Assembly (NCBI GenBank): GCA_963699305.1
Contig: OY969431.1
Span: 992,001 to 1,056,000 of the forward strand
Source: JBGQAS01 sp963699305
Lineage (GTDB): Bacteria > Chloroflexota > Anaerolineae > Anaerolineales > Anaerolineaceae
DNA: 64,000 bases
Reading direction: 5' to 3'
Shown here: positions 29,201-37,274 of the stretch, piece after piece
Layout of the letters: the number at the start of each line of letters is the position of its first letter
Numbering within the stretch: the stretch's first letter is position 1
The notes under the pieces: generated by a model
Told to the model about the DNA's origin: nothing
The model's input: only the letters and a program-made list of their open reading frames with translations
Databases searched by the model: none
Position numbers and translations under genes: made by a program

Positions 29201-30091
29201 GAGGTTTTTGGTGCCCTAATTGCAAGAGAAACAAACGTACGAAAAGATTTCCATGATCGGCGCTTGGAAATCATAAACGGGATTGCTCAGCAAATTGCAG
29301 TGGCAATTCAGAATGATCTCTTGCAAAAAGAGATAGTAACGAGAGAAAAACTCCAACGAGAAGTACAAGTGGCACGGCAGATTCAAGAAACATTCCTTCC
29401 GACTACCATCCCGCAACCAGAAGGTTGGGACATTAATGTGCGATGGGATACAGCCAGAGAAGTAGGTGGGGATTTTTATGATGTGTTTACAGTGGAAAAT
29501 AATCGAATTGGTCTTGTCATAGCTGATGTATCAGATAAGGGGCTTCCCGCTGCATTATATATGACAGTCACTCGGACATTAATCAGGGCGCATTTACAAA
29601 GTTCAGACTCTCCAGCCAAGATTTTTAAATTTGTAAACGATCATCTTCAGAAAGAATCACCCAACAGTCTTTTTGTAACCGCAGTATTTTGTATGCTTGA
29701 TACATTATCTGGGAGATTGATTTATGCGAATGCAGGTCACAACCTCCCATTAATTTATCGATCGAAGGATGATTCAATCGAAATACTCCCTAAAGGTGGA
29801 ATTGCGCTGGGTGTCGTTCCTGATTTTGATTTGCAAGAATTTTCTATAAATCTGGACCCAAACGATTTCCTAGTATTGTATACAGATGGTGTTACAGAAT
29901 CCTTTTCACCAGAAGGCGAAACGTATGGTGAAGAAAGGTTAATGACAGCGTTAAAAAAGTATTGTAATTTACCTTCTCGAGAATTAATTGACGCGATTAA
30001 AAACGAACTCGCTGAGTTTAGAAAATCAGGGCCGATAGAGGATGATTTAACGATCATCGTCGTTCATCGGACATCAATCCTTAAGGATTGA
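26256..30091 (+). CDS. Multi-GAF PP2C (RsbU/SpoIIE-type) serine phosphatase (frame broken)
   Basis: Two frames (26256-28583 and about 28583-30091) form one protein of about 1278 residues. It carries five or six GAF-type sensory domains in tandem, linked by coiled coils; repeated elements such as LADNIGIALRSASLYEN, SLAVSIAITIRNASLY and SYAALAIQNARNL mark the ends of successive GAFs. The C-terminal 230 residues are a PPM phosphatase with AREVGGDFYDVF, IADVSDKGLPAALYM, VLYTDGVTES and EDDLTIIVV, carrying the metal-binding aspartates. It would dephosphorylate the STAS protein upstream. The break lies between about 28545 and 28582, inside the fifth GAF; GTG at 28604 is only an apparent start. Confidence 0.88.
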
Positions 30092-30807
30092 AGATCTTGG
30101 GAATTACAACAATCCTTTGGGATTTGGATGGAGTTATTGCTGATACAGCTGAAGCACATTTCCTTGCCTGGTCAAGATTTGCAAAGTTTCATCACCTTCC
30201 GTACACCAAAGATATATTTCGAAAGACTTTTGGAATGAATAATCAATCCATCCTGGAGTTCCTTTTCAAGCAAAGAAAACTTGATCTCAGTTTCAACGAT
30301 TTGACACAAGAAAAGGAATCTATTTTTCTCAACTTGCTTGAAAAAAATATTTCTATATTTCCTTGCGCGATTGAATTGATGACCTTACTACAGTCTAGAG
30401 GACTGCGGCAAATTATTGCTTCATCAGCCCCAGCCCAAAATATCCAACGGATAATCAGTCTATTGAATGTTGATCAATGGGTGCCAGATTTCGTATCGGG
30501 TGACCATCTTTCAGGAAAACCTCATCCAGCTATTTTTCAACAGGCTGCAAAATTTCTTAAAGCGGCCAACGAAGAATGTCTCGTTATAGAAGATTCGCCG
30601 CTGGGAATTCAAGCAGCTCAAACAGCTTTGATGAACAGTATCGGTGTAGCTTCTACGTTTGACGCAACAATATTATCTAACGCCGATGATGTTGTCTTAA
30701 ATGTATGTTCTTTTAAAGAAAAAATCCACGCTCGTGGATTAAATCATTATTTTTCTGAAATCATGTTCAATCACCAAAGAAAAGCGACCACCATACTTCC
30801 CAATTAG
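30088..30807 (+). CDS. HAD family phosphatase, beta-phosphoglucomutase-like
   Basis: The 239-residue protein starts at TTG 30088, overlapping the phosphatase stop. It has the HAD motif I ILWDLDGVIADTAEAH with nucleophile and acid Asp, a C1 cap domain, motif II SSAP, motif III Lys in HLSGKPHPAIF, and motif IV VIEDSPLGIQAAQ. This pattern is that of the beta-phosphoglucomutase/phosphatase subfamily acting on sugar phosphates. The substrate is not readable. Its end overlaps the convergent DivIC-like gene by 41 bases. Confidence 0.85.
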   Translation: MKILGITTILWDLDGVIADTAEAHFLAWSRFAKFHHLPYTKDIFRKTFGMNNQSILEFLFKQRKLDLSFNDLTQEKESIFLNLLEKNISIFPCAIELMTLLQSRGLRQIIASSAPAQNIQRIISLLNVDQWVPDFVSGDHLSGKPHPAIFQQAAKFLKAANEECLVIEDSPLGIQAAQTALMNSIGVASTFDATILSNADDVVLNVCSFKEKIHARGLNHYFSEIMFNHQRKATTILPN

Positions 30808-31144
30808 CTGCTGGTTCTTGAGTCTGGATCGTATATTCGACTGGTTGATCTGTTGTTGAAGCTGGAGCAACTGGAATGATCAGTACATCACCTTCTCGAG
30901 CCATATGCGCTTCATCCCGAGCCCACTCCTCAACCGCAACAGGTTGAGTGACATATGCAATCTGAGTTCGTAATGCCAATACAGTACTTTGTAAGGCTGT
31001 AATTTCATATCGTGCTTGGTCGCGTTGATTACTCAATCGTGATAATTCCGTTAATCGGGTAAAGAAATCCATTAACAGAAAAAATGCCAGGATAAAAATT
31101 CCCAAAAGCAATAGCTGTTTCGGCTTGATAGGGAATTTTTTCAT
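30767..31144 (-). CDS. Septum formation initiator (FtsB/DivIC-like)
   Basis: The protein has a short basic N terminus, one transmembrane helix (LLLLGIFILAFFLLMDFF) and a coiled coil of about 35 residues (LSRLSNQRDQARYEITALQ), then an extracytoplasmic part with VEEWARDEAHMAREGDVLIIPV, the usual DivIC/FtsB element. It belongs to the FtsB-FtsL-FtsQ subcomplex of the divisome. The start is uncertain: ATG at 31144 or TTG at 31162. It lies just downstream of a tRNA gene on the same strand. Confidence 0.85.
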   Translation of the reverse strand: MKKFPIKPKQLLLLGIFILAFFLLMDFFTRLTELSRLSNQRDQARYEITALQSTVLALRTQIAYVTQPVAVEEWARDEAHMAREGDVLIIPVAPASTTDQPVEYTIQTQEPAANWEVWWSLFFGD

Positions 31145-31180
31145 ACCTTCATAATACCCCAAACAATAAAGATGTTCAAG

Positions 31181-31207
31181 AAATAAAAGAACCCGGAAGA
31201 GGGTTCT
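31181..31207 (-). terminator. Terminator of the tRNA-Leu gene
   Basis: On the minus strand AGAACCC-TCTTCC-GGGTTCT is followed by TTTATTT, two bases after the tRNA 3' end. Confidence 0.8.
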
Positions 31208-31208
31208 G

Positions 31209-31293
31209 TGCCGAAGGAGGGATTTGAACCCTCATGAGCGTTACACCCACTACGCCCTGAACGTAGCGCGTCTGCCAATTCCGCCACTTCGGC
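31209..31293 (-). tRNA. tRNA-Leu (anticodon CAG)
   Basis: The 85-nt minus-strand RNA folds as a class II tRNA. The acceptor stem is GCCGAAG/CTTCGGC with discriminator A, the anticodon stem CTACG/CGTAG encloses the loop TTCAGGG with anticodon CAG, a long variable arm follows, and the T arm has GGTTCAAATCC. The CCA end is not encoded. Confidence 0.97.
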
Positions 31294-31368
31294 AATGTGG
31301 CGTTTATTTTATCAAGAACGGATGATTTGTCAACCTGGGTTTGTTCATCGCATATCTTGTTTTTCACA

Positions 31369-31377
31369 TGCTATAAT
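31369..31377 (+). promoter_or_regulatory. Extended -10 promoter of the kinase-like gene
   Basis: TGcTATAAT is an extended -10 ending 22 nt before the ATG at 31400. No clear -35 box is seen. It diverges from the tRNA gene. Confidence 0.6.
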
Positions 31378-31399
31378 TTTTAAAGGGTTGTTAATTGGA

Positions 31400-33679
31400 A
31401 TGAATATATCCAATATCGCTGGAAACACATTAACCATCTATACAGGTTTACTAGTTTATGGATTTTTCCTCTTTTTTTGTATTTTCCTGATCATTTATTT
31501 TCACCGAAGCAAATTAATATCATCTTTGAGATTAATTTCAAAAAATGCTTGGGGTTTATATGCAAGTGGCATATTACAAGTTGTTCGTTTATTATTCCTG
31601 GGTTTAACATTTTCCACAGATTCCATTTTTAAAGAAATTTTCCCATTACTAGCACGTTACGCAATTTTTCTCGATTTTAGTATTTATTTTTTATTGTTTT
31701 TTCCCCTTCTCCTTAATAAAAGTAAAACTTGGATCAGAACTCCTGTCTTGCTAGTACCGCTCTTACTTGGGTTCTTAAGTGCGTTCATAAATGGTGGCCT
31801 AGTAGTTGAAGGATCATTCAGTCACTCTCCAGGTGATTGGTTGTGGATGGTTTCCATGGGGATCTTCTGTATGATCTGTATCCTAGTGCTAATGTTGAAA
31901 AAAGTAGAACGTTGGAAACTAGGGGTTGTAATTTTTTCTGAGCTTCTTACCTTTTTACTTTGTTCTTTTTTCTTTAGTGGAAAAATGAATGATTTCTATC
32001 CACTTATGTTTGCGCCGGAATTTCTATTATTTATGCAACTTCCTGCAATGTTTATTGATCCCCGAAAGGGAAAAAAAGTAGATTCATCCCTTCCAGCCCA
32101 AAATCCTTCACATAGTCTTGCTTTATCCATCACTTTTAATTCTATTCGAGCTTGGTTGAAGACTACTTCAAGCATTAATTCAAAAGAAGTTACTGAAAAT
32201 CTTGTCGAGGCTTTTGCCAGATCGTGTCAGGCGGATTTAGTATTGCTAGTTTTCCAGGATATGAATGCTGACAATTTCACTTTCCCTTATGGTTACAATT
32301 TATTTGGTGAGTATCCCGTTAAAAGTTTCTTGTTGAAAAAAGAAGAGATACCACTTATTGCAAGTGCTCTCAACCGAAAAGAAACCTTGTCACTTTCACC
32401 GCAATCCACGTTTTCTCCAGATGTTCCTTCTCTTGGTAAAGGATTGGGGTTTTCCGTAGAAGGTACTGTTCTTGTTCTTCCTATTAAGGAAATTCCTGAT
32501 GCAATTTGTGGTTTTATTTTGCTATCTCCCTTTTCTCATCGTTCATGGAAGGAAGAAGATATCGAACTAACTGAGCAATTTGTTTCTCTTTCTACTCCTT
32601 TCATCACATCCATATTGAAACCAATTGAGTCGCAGAAAGCAGAAAAGGAAAGTAAAATTGAATTGGATGCCGCAACGGATCTAATTGCTAAATTGCATTC
32701 GGAAAATAGGTTATTGATAATTCAATTAAAGGAACTTGAAGCTCGAAAAAATCTTGAAAAATCGGTGGGATTAAAAATGGACGAAAACGAAGCGTTTATG
32801 GAAGGAAAAAAACAACCAGAAATTGAACATCTGGAAGCAGAGCTTCGTCTGACCCTTGAAGAGGTCGCGCGGTTGCAGAATAATTTGGCTGAAGCCAATA
32901 TTCGCATCCATAATCTACAAAGTCAAACGGGAAGATCCAGCGACGATCATGATCAAGAACGGGAAGTCCTCGCATCGATCGTGCAGGAAATCCGGCAACC
33001 CATGACATCCATAATTGGATATGCAGATTTGATGGCTGGAGAATCAGTTGGAAATCTAAATGCATTTCAACGAAAATTTATCGACAGGGTAAAAGCCGCT
33101 TCTGAGAGGATGCAAATATTATTAGACGATCTTATCCAAATTTCTGAAATCCAAACCGGCCATTTTGAAATTCATCCCATCCTATTCGATCCTAATGAAG
33201 TAATAGACCAGGCATTGCTTTCAGTGCGTGGCCAAATGCGAGAAAAGAATATTACCCTTAGGATTGATGTTCCAAAACGAATTCCTCAAATTATCGCTGA
33301 CCGGGCTGCTACACAACAGATTGTTATTCGTCTATTACACAATGCATGTTTAGCTACACCCGAAAATGGTATTATCGTCTTCCGAGTAATGTCAGAAAAA
33401 GGTACCACTGAATCGGAGAAGAACGCTTTTCTACGGATTCAAGTCACTGATTCAGGTGGTGGCATTCCTCCTGAGAATATCCCGAACGTGTTTACTCCAC
33501 GCTTCAGAACAAATGTTGCCCTATTGCAGGGAGTCGGCGAAACCGGTGTCGGATTATACCTTTCCAAATTACTGGTTGAAGCTCATAAAGGTAATATCTG
33601 GGTAGAGAGTGATCAAGGAAAAACAACGACGATTAATATACTCTTGCCTACTCATTTGTCAACTTCACAAACAAAATAA
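31400..33679 (+). CDS. Membrane histidine-kinase-like protein lacking the phosphoacceptor His
   Basis: From the ATG at 31400 the protein has 759 residues: about seven transmembrane helices (residues 10-220), a GAF-like region (240-410), a coiled coil (415-515), then a dimerisation domain and a GHKL ATPase. In the H-box region the sequence is SIVQEIRQPMTSIIGYADL; the normal His is Gln529. The ATPase keeps LHNAC (N box), VTDSGGGIPPENI (G1) and GVGLYLSKLLVEAHKGNIWVES (G2/F). It probably binds ATP but cannot autophosphorylate at the usual site, so it may act as a partner or regulator of another kinase. A start at 31295 would read through the promoter and tRNA edge and is rejected. Confidence 0.85.
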   Translation: MNISNIAGNTLTIYTGLLVYGFFLFFCIFLIIYFHRSKLISSLRLISKNAWGLYASGILQVVRLLFLGLTFSTDSIFKEIFPLLARYAIFLDFSIYFLLFFPLLLNKSKTWIRTPVLLVPLLLGFLSAFINGGLVVEGSFSHSPGDWLWMVSMGIFCMICILVLMLKKVERWKLGVVIFSELLTFLLCSFFFSGKMNDFYPLMFAPEFLLFMQLPAMFIDPRKGKKVDSSLPAQNPSHSLALSITFNSIRAWLKTTSSINSKEVTENLVEAFARSCQADLVLLVFQDMNADNFTFPYGYNLFGEYPVKSFLLKKEEIPLIASALNRKETLSLSPQSTFSPDVPSLGKGLGFSVEGTVLVLPIKEIPDAICGFILLSPFSHRSWKEEDIELTEQFVSLSTPFITSILKPIESQKAEKESKIELDAATDLIAKLHSENRLLIIQLKELEARKNLEKSVGLKMDENEAFMEGKKQPEIEHLEAELRLTLEEVARLQNNLAEANIRIHNLQSQTGRSSDDHDQEREVLASIVQEIRQPMTSIIGYADLMAGESVGNLNAFQRKFIDRVKAASERMQILLDDLIQISEIQTGHFEIHPILFDPNEVIDQALLSVRGQMREKNITLRIDVPKRIPQIIADRAATQQIVIRLLHNACLATPENGIIVFRVMSEKGTTESEKNAFLRIQVTDSGGGIPPENIPNVFTPRFRTNVALLQGVGETGVGLYLSKLLVEAHKGNIWVESDQGKTTTINILLPTHLSTSQTK

Positions 33680-33736
33680 AAAGATACGGCATATAACTTG
33701 CAACAATCCACCATTAATGGTTGAATTGGCATCATC

Positions 33737-34774
33737 ATGAAGAATTCATCGAAATGGCGCTTGGTTTTGTGTCTACTCGTTCTGGCTGTTGTCGGAATGT
33801 CTTGCCGTTTCCCTTTAAAATTTCAAGCCCCCCAACCTACGCCCATTCCGGCGATGAATTTACTCTTAACACCTGGTTCCATCTCAAGCTCCCCCACACC
33901 TTTTCAACCCTACATTCTGCAGGATTCACCAACGCAAGGATATCAACCTCCTACACCTTCGCCAATTCCTGTTGATCCTTCAACGAATGATCTGAACCAG
34001 GTTTATTCGAACGATCAAGTGAATATATTGTTCCTAGGTTCGGATTGGCGCCCTTCAGGAGGGTATCGAACAGATGTCATCTTATTGATCTCAATTCATC
34101 CATCCAGGGGGACAGTTAGTTTGATTTCGTTTCCTCGTGATTTGTATGTCTCCCTTCCGGGGATTGGTCAGCAGAGAATCAACGTGGCTCAAGAATATGG
34201 TGGTTTTGAACTCTCGAAAGCTACCTTTTCACAAAACTTTGGGATCCGTGTTGATCACTACGTGATGACCAATTTTACTGGTTTCATGAGTCTCGTAGAT
34301 GCCCTCGGAGGATTGGAAATAAATGCTAGCGATTCTTTGTACGACACATGCAAACTCCCCCAGGCTGTGGATGGTTATTGTTATGTCGCCCCCGGCACCA
34401 ATTACATGAATGGACAAACCGCTTTATGGTATGTCCGGTCTCGAGCATCCACAAGTGATATTGATCGACTGCGCAGAGCTCAGGAAGTCCTGGTTGGACT
34501 CTTTCACAAATTAATGAGCCTGGATGCGATTGCAAAAGCCCCCGAGCTTTTTGGAATAATCGCCAATTGCATTGAAACTGACATGACATTCGATCAAATT
34601 GCCTCGCTCCTTCCAATTGCACCAACGATTTTTTCGGATGAAGGCAGAATTCGCCGATATGCGATTAGCTGGACCGAAGTGACGAGCTACATCGTTCCTG
34701 AATCTGGAGCGCAAGTCTTATTACCCAATTTTGATGCGATCAACGCATTACTATATGATGCTTTTTCGCGTTGA
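33737..34774 (+). CDS. LytR-CpsA-Psr (LCP) family lipoprotein
   Basis: The 345-residue protein has a hydrophobic N-terminal signal ending in GMSC (lipobox-like), a Pro/Thr-rich spacer and an LCP domain. Family features are ILFLGSDWRPSGGYRTDVILLISI, SFPRDLYVSLPG, INVAQEYGG, FTGFMSLVDALGG and WYVRSRASTSDIDRLRRAQE with the conserved arginines. LCP proteins transfer lipid-linked glycopolymers to peptidoglycan. Lipoprotein anchoring in place of the usual transmembrane helix is unusual and should be taken as tentative. Confidence 0.88.
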   Translation: MKNSSKWRLVLCLLVLAVVGMSCRFPLKFQAPQPTPIPAMNLLLTPGSISSSPTPFQPYILQDSPTQGYQPPTPSPIPVDPSTNDLNQVYSNDQVNILFLGSDWRPSGGYRTDVILLISIHPSRGTVSLISFPRDLYVSLPGIGQQRINVAQEYGGFELSKATFSQNFGIRVDHYVMTNFTGFMSLVDALGGLEINASDSLYDTCKLPQAVDGYCYVAPGTNYMNGQTALWYVRSRASTSDIDRLRRAQEVLVGLFHKLMSLDAIAKAPELFGIIANCIETDMTFDQIASLLPIAPTIFSDEGRIRRYAISWTEVTSYIVPESGAQVLLPNFDAINALLYDAFSR

Positions 34775-34780
34775 TTCAGA

Positions 34781-34809
34781 TTGACTTTTCCCATTATTTC
34801 ACGTACACT
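34781..34809 (+). promoter_or_regulatory. Promoter of the recombinase-like gene, near-leaderless
   Basis: TTGACT (34781-34786) and TACACT (34804-34809) have a 17-nt spacer. The ATG at 34819 lies 9 nt after the -10, so any leader is only a few bases. Confidence 0.6.
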
Positions 34810-34818
34810 TTTATAGCT

Positions 34819-35748
34819 ATGCGCAAAGGATCTGCTGGAATGTTTATTGATTCTTCCAAACCGGAATTGCATGTAACGGAAAACACTTTATTAATCCCTG
34901 TTGTAAAGTCTTGGGAAATATTCTTACAGGATCAGGGAAAATCCATCCACACGATAAAAGCATTCGCGAGTGATATTATGATGCTTGTAAATTTCCTCCC
35001 AGCGGATGCCACCATTTCGACCGTCTCACTGCAAGATCTGAATGCTTTTCTTGGATGGATACGCGAGGGGCGCGGTGTCCCTTGCAGTCCAAAAACCTTA
35101 GCACGAAGAATCACATCCATCAAATCCTTTTTTCGTTGGTTGAACGTAAACGGTAGAATCTCAAATGATCCGGCGGAAAATGTGATCCAACACTCTGTGA
35201 TAAGCCCTCCTCCAGAGATATTAACTCAATTAGAACAGGATTCCATCAAACGAGCTGTAGCAAAATTTCGAATGGCAGATATCCCCGATCTGCGCTATGA
35301 GACTCTTTATACACTTCTGATAACAACTGGGATTAAGAAAGGCGAATGTCTTACTCTATTAACGAATCATATAGTATTGGATATCCCTGGTGAACCTTAT
35401 CTTTTTGTGCGTTATTCAAATCCGAGAAATCGTTATAAAGAGCGAAAAATATCATTGACAAAAGAATGGGTGGGTTTATTCCATTATTACTTGGAACAAT
35501 TCCAACCCATAGATAAAGTATTTCCATGGTCACCACGCAGGCTGGAATATTTACTTGAGGATTTGGGTAAAGCTGCTGGTCTTACCAAACACCTTTCCTT
35601 TGATATGTGCCGTTGGACATGTGCGCTAAATGATTGGAGATCCAATTTGGAACATGATTCTATTCGGCAAAAGTTGGGAATATCAAAGATCCAATGGCGG
35701 GAAATCGGTATGAAATTACGCAAGTTGGCAGAGGAAAATCCCACTTAG
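34819..35748 (+). CDS. Tyrosine-recombinase-fold protein without catalytic residues
   Basis: From ATG 34819 (309 residues; a TTG start at 34771 overlapping the LCP gene is possible) the protein has a SAM-like core-binding domain (VKSWEIFLQDQGKSIHTIKAFASDI and CSPKTLARRITSIKSFFRWL) and a C-terminal domain aligned with phage-type integrases. Box I has GIKKGE in place of GLRxSE, so the catalytic Arg is Lys173. Box II reads FDMCRW, with Asp262 in place of His. LGH is LGI, and no Tyr occurs after that point. It may still bind DNA, but strand transfer by the usual chemistry is not possible. Confidence 0.82.
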   Translation: MRKGSAGMFIDSSKPELHVTENTLLIPVVKSWEIFLQDQGKSIHTIKAFASDIMMLVNFLPADATISTVSLQDLNAFLGWIREGRGVPCSPKTLARRITSIKSFFRWLNVNGRISNDPAENVIQHSVISPPPEILTQLEQDSIKRAVAKFRMADIPDLRYETLYTLLITTGIKKGECLTLLTNHIVLDIPGEPYLFVRYSNPRNRYKERKISLTKEWVGLFHYYLEQFQPIDKVFPWSPRRLEYLLEDLGKAAGLTKHLSFDMCRWTCALNDWRSNLEHDSIRQKLGISKIQWREIGMKLRKLAEENPT

Positions 35749-35749
35749 T

Positions 35750-37165
35750 TTATTTCTTTTTTAGAGTCATCACTAGCAATTTTTTTGTTTTGTCCGATAC
35801 GGCTACACCTTGTGCAAGCCGTAATCCAGGTATCCAAATAATTCGACCACCGCTTTCGAGTACCGGGTAATATTTGCGTGTTCGCTTGGGGAGATGAACA
35901 TTATTCCAGAAATCGGATAATTTAACAGTTTTTCCTGTAAACCCAAAAGGTTCAAATCGGTCACCAAATTTCCATTTACGGAGATTGAGCGGGAAGCTAA
36001 TTGTATCCAAATCCATCCATGCCTGAGCGGCATCCTTAGGAATTTTTTTGTCGTAATCCAATTTAATGATCTCTCCACGAATTGCATAATTTGCGGACAA
36101 GGCGATTTCCCCTGTCCCAGTCCATCGAATAGTTTCGGAATTTATTTGTGGGTAATTGGAATCCAAAGCAGGTCCGGTTCTATCACTGGCGTACAACGTG
36201 TCATCATCCATCGATAACGTAATGCCTCTTATCCAATCCATTTTTCCGGTTCTTGATGAATTCTGGATGAACTCCAGAAAGTGAGCGACGCTTATAAAAT
36301 CAATGTCCCTATCGTCAGGTTTCAAATGATGGAACACCCTTTGAATGATCCACCGAAATTGACTTTGAGGAAGCAGGAGCATCTTTTGTTTATCCAATAG
36401 GACATAATTCTTTCCCAATTCAAGTACGCAGGCTTGCCAGTTTTGGTTGGAATAATTTTCCAACAGTTGATAATCTGCTAAAGCAATTTCTCCAAGACTC
36501 ACTAAGTGATTCTTCAATTTTGGATTATATGTCTCAAGAAGTGGAATTAATTCATTTCGAATTCGATTTCGAAAAAATGTTGAATCACGGTTGGATTTAT
36601 CTTCAACAAAATCCAACTTCTTTTCACTGCAATATGCAAGAATCTCCACCTTTCGACATTTCAAGAGCGGTCTGATTAGCGGGATCCTGGATTTCCACGG
36701 ATGGTCAACAGAAAGTAGCATCATCCCTCGTAATCCTGCCAGTCCGCATCCCCTAAGAAAATGCATCAAAATAGTTTCCACCTGATCATCCGCGTTGTGC
36801 GCTACAGCAACTGCATCAGCATTGCATTTCTCGGCAACCCGGAACAGGAATTCGTAACGTGATATTCTTCCCTGCTCTTCAATAGATCGATGCATTTCTT
36901 TGGAAAGCACTTGGATATCCGCTGTACCCAATTCAAATGGAAAATTTAGCTTTTTTGCTTTTTGGCAGACAAATTCTTCATCGCGGGAAGATTCTTTTCG
37001 TAGTTGATGGTTGAAATGTGCAACTATGGTTTTGATTCTTAATTGTGAGAACAGATTCATCAAACAAATGGAATCAGCGCCTCCAGAGACCCCAAGAACG
37101 ATCGTTTTTCCTTTCAAAGGGAACCCGAGAGTCTGATAAATGGATAATAAATTCATATTTTCCAT
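35750..37165 (-). CDS. tilS: tRNA(Ile)-lysidine synthase
   Basis: The 471-residue protein converts the wobble cytidine of tRNA-Ile(CAU) to lysidine. It has the PP-loop VLGVSGGADSICLMNLF near residues 23-39, HFNHQLRKESSRDEEFV, VAVAHNADDQVETILMHFLRGCGLAGLRGM near residues 118-147, and a C-terminal domain with WKFGDRFEPFG and LSDFWNNVHLPK. The gene is convergent with the recombinase-like gene with one base between stops. An extended -10 sits 6 nt before the ATG. Confidence 0.94.
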   Translation of the reverse strand: MENMNLLSIYQTLGFPLKGKTIVLGVSGGADSICLMNLFSQLRIKTIVAHFNHQLRKESSRDEEFVCQKAKKLNFPFELGTADIQVLSKEMHRSIEEQGRISRYEFLFRVAEKCNADAVAVAHNADDQVETILMHFLRGCGLAGLRGMMLLSVDHPWKSRIPLIRPLLKCRKVEILAYCSEKKLDFVEDKSNRDSTFFRNRIRNELIPLLETYNPKLKNHLVSLGEIALADYQLLENYSNQNWQACVLELGKNYVLLDKQKMLLLPQSQFRWIIQRVFHHLKPDDRDIDFISVAHFLEFIQNSSRTGKMDWIRGITLSMDDDTLYASDRTGPALDSNYPQINSETIRWTGTGEIALSANYAIRGEIIKLDYDKKIPKDAAQAWMDLDTISFPLNLRKWKFGDRFEPFGFTGKTVKLSDFWNNVHLPKRTRKYYPVLESGGRIIWIPGLRLAQGVAVSDKTKKLLVMTLKKK

Positions 37166-37171
37166 GAAACG

Positions 37172-37180
37172 ATTATAGCA
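37172..37180 (-). promoter_or_regulatory. Extended -10 promoter of tilS, leaderless
   Basis: On the minus strand TGcTATAAT ends 6 nt before the tilS ATG (37163-37165). No Shine-Dalgarno sequence fits between, so the transcript is probably leaderless. Confidence 0.65.
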
Positions 37181-37213
37181 TCCAACAATCTTGACTTGGG
37201 ATTTGGAGACTGC

Positions 37214-37242
37214 TTGCCCGGAAAAGCAAATTATGCTAGACT
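37214..37242 (+). promoter_or_regulatory. Promoter of the receiver/CpaE-like gene
   Basis: TTGCCC (37214-37219) and TAGACT (37237-37242) are 17 nt apart. The predicted leader is about 25 nt and contains AGAAGAGG ahead of the ATG at 37275. Confidence 0.6.
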
Positions 37243-37274
37243 GACAGTAATGTTAGGATGAGAAGAGGTATGGA

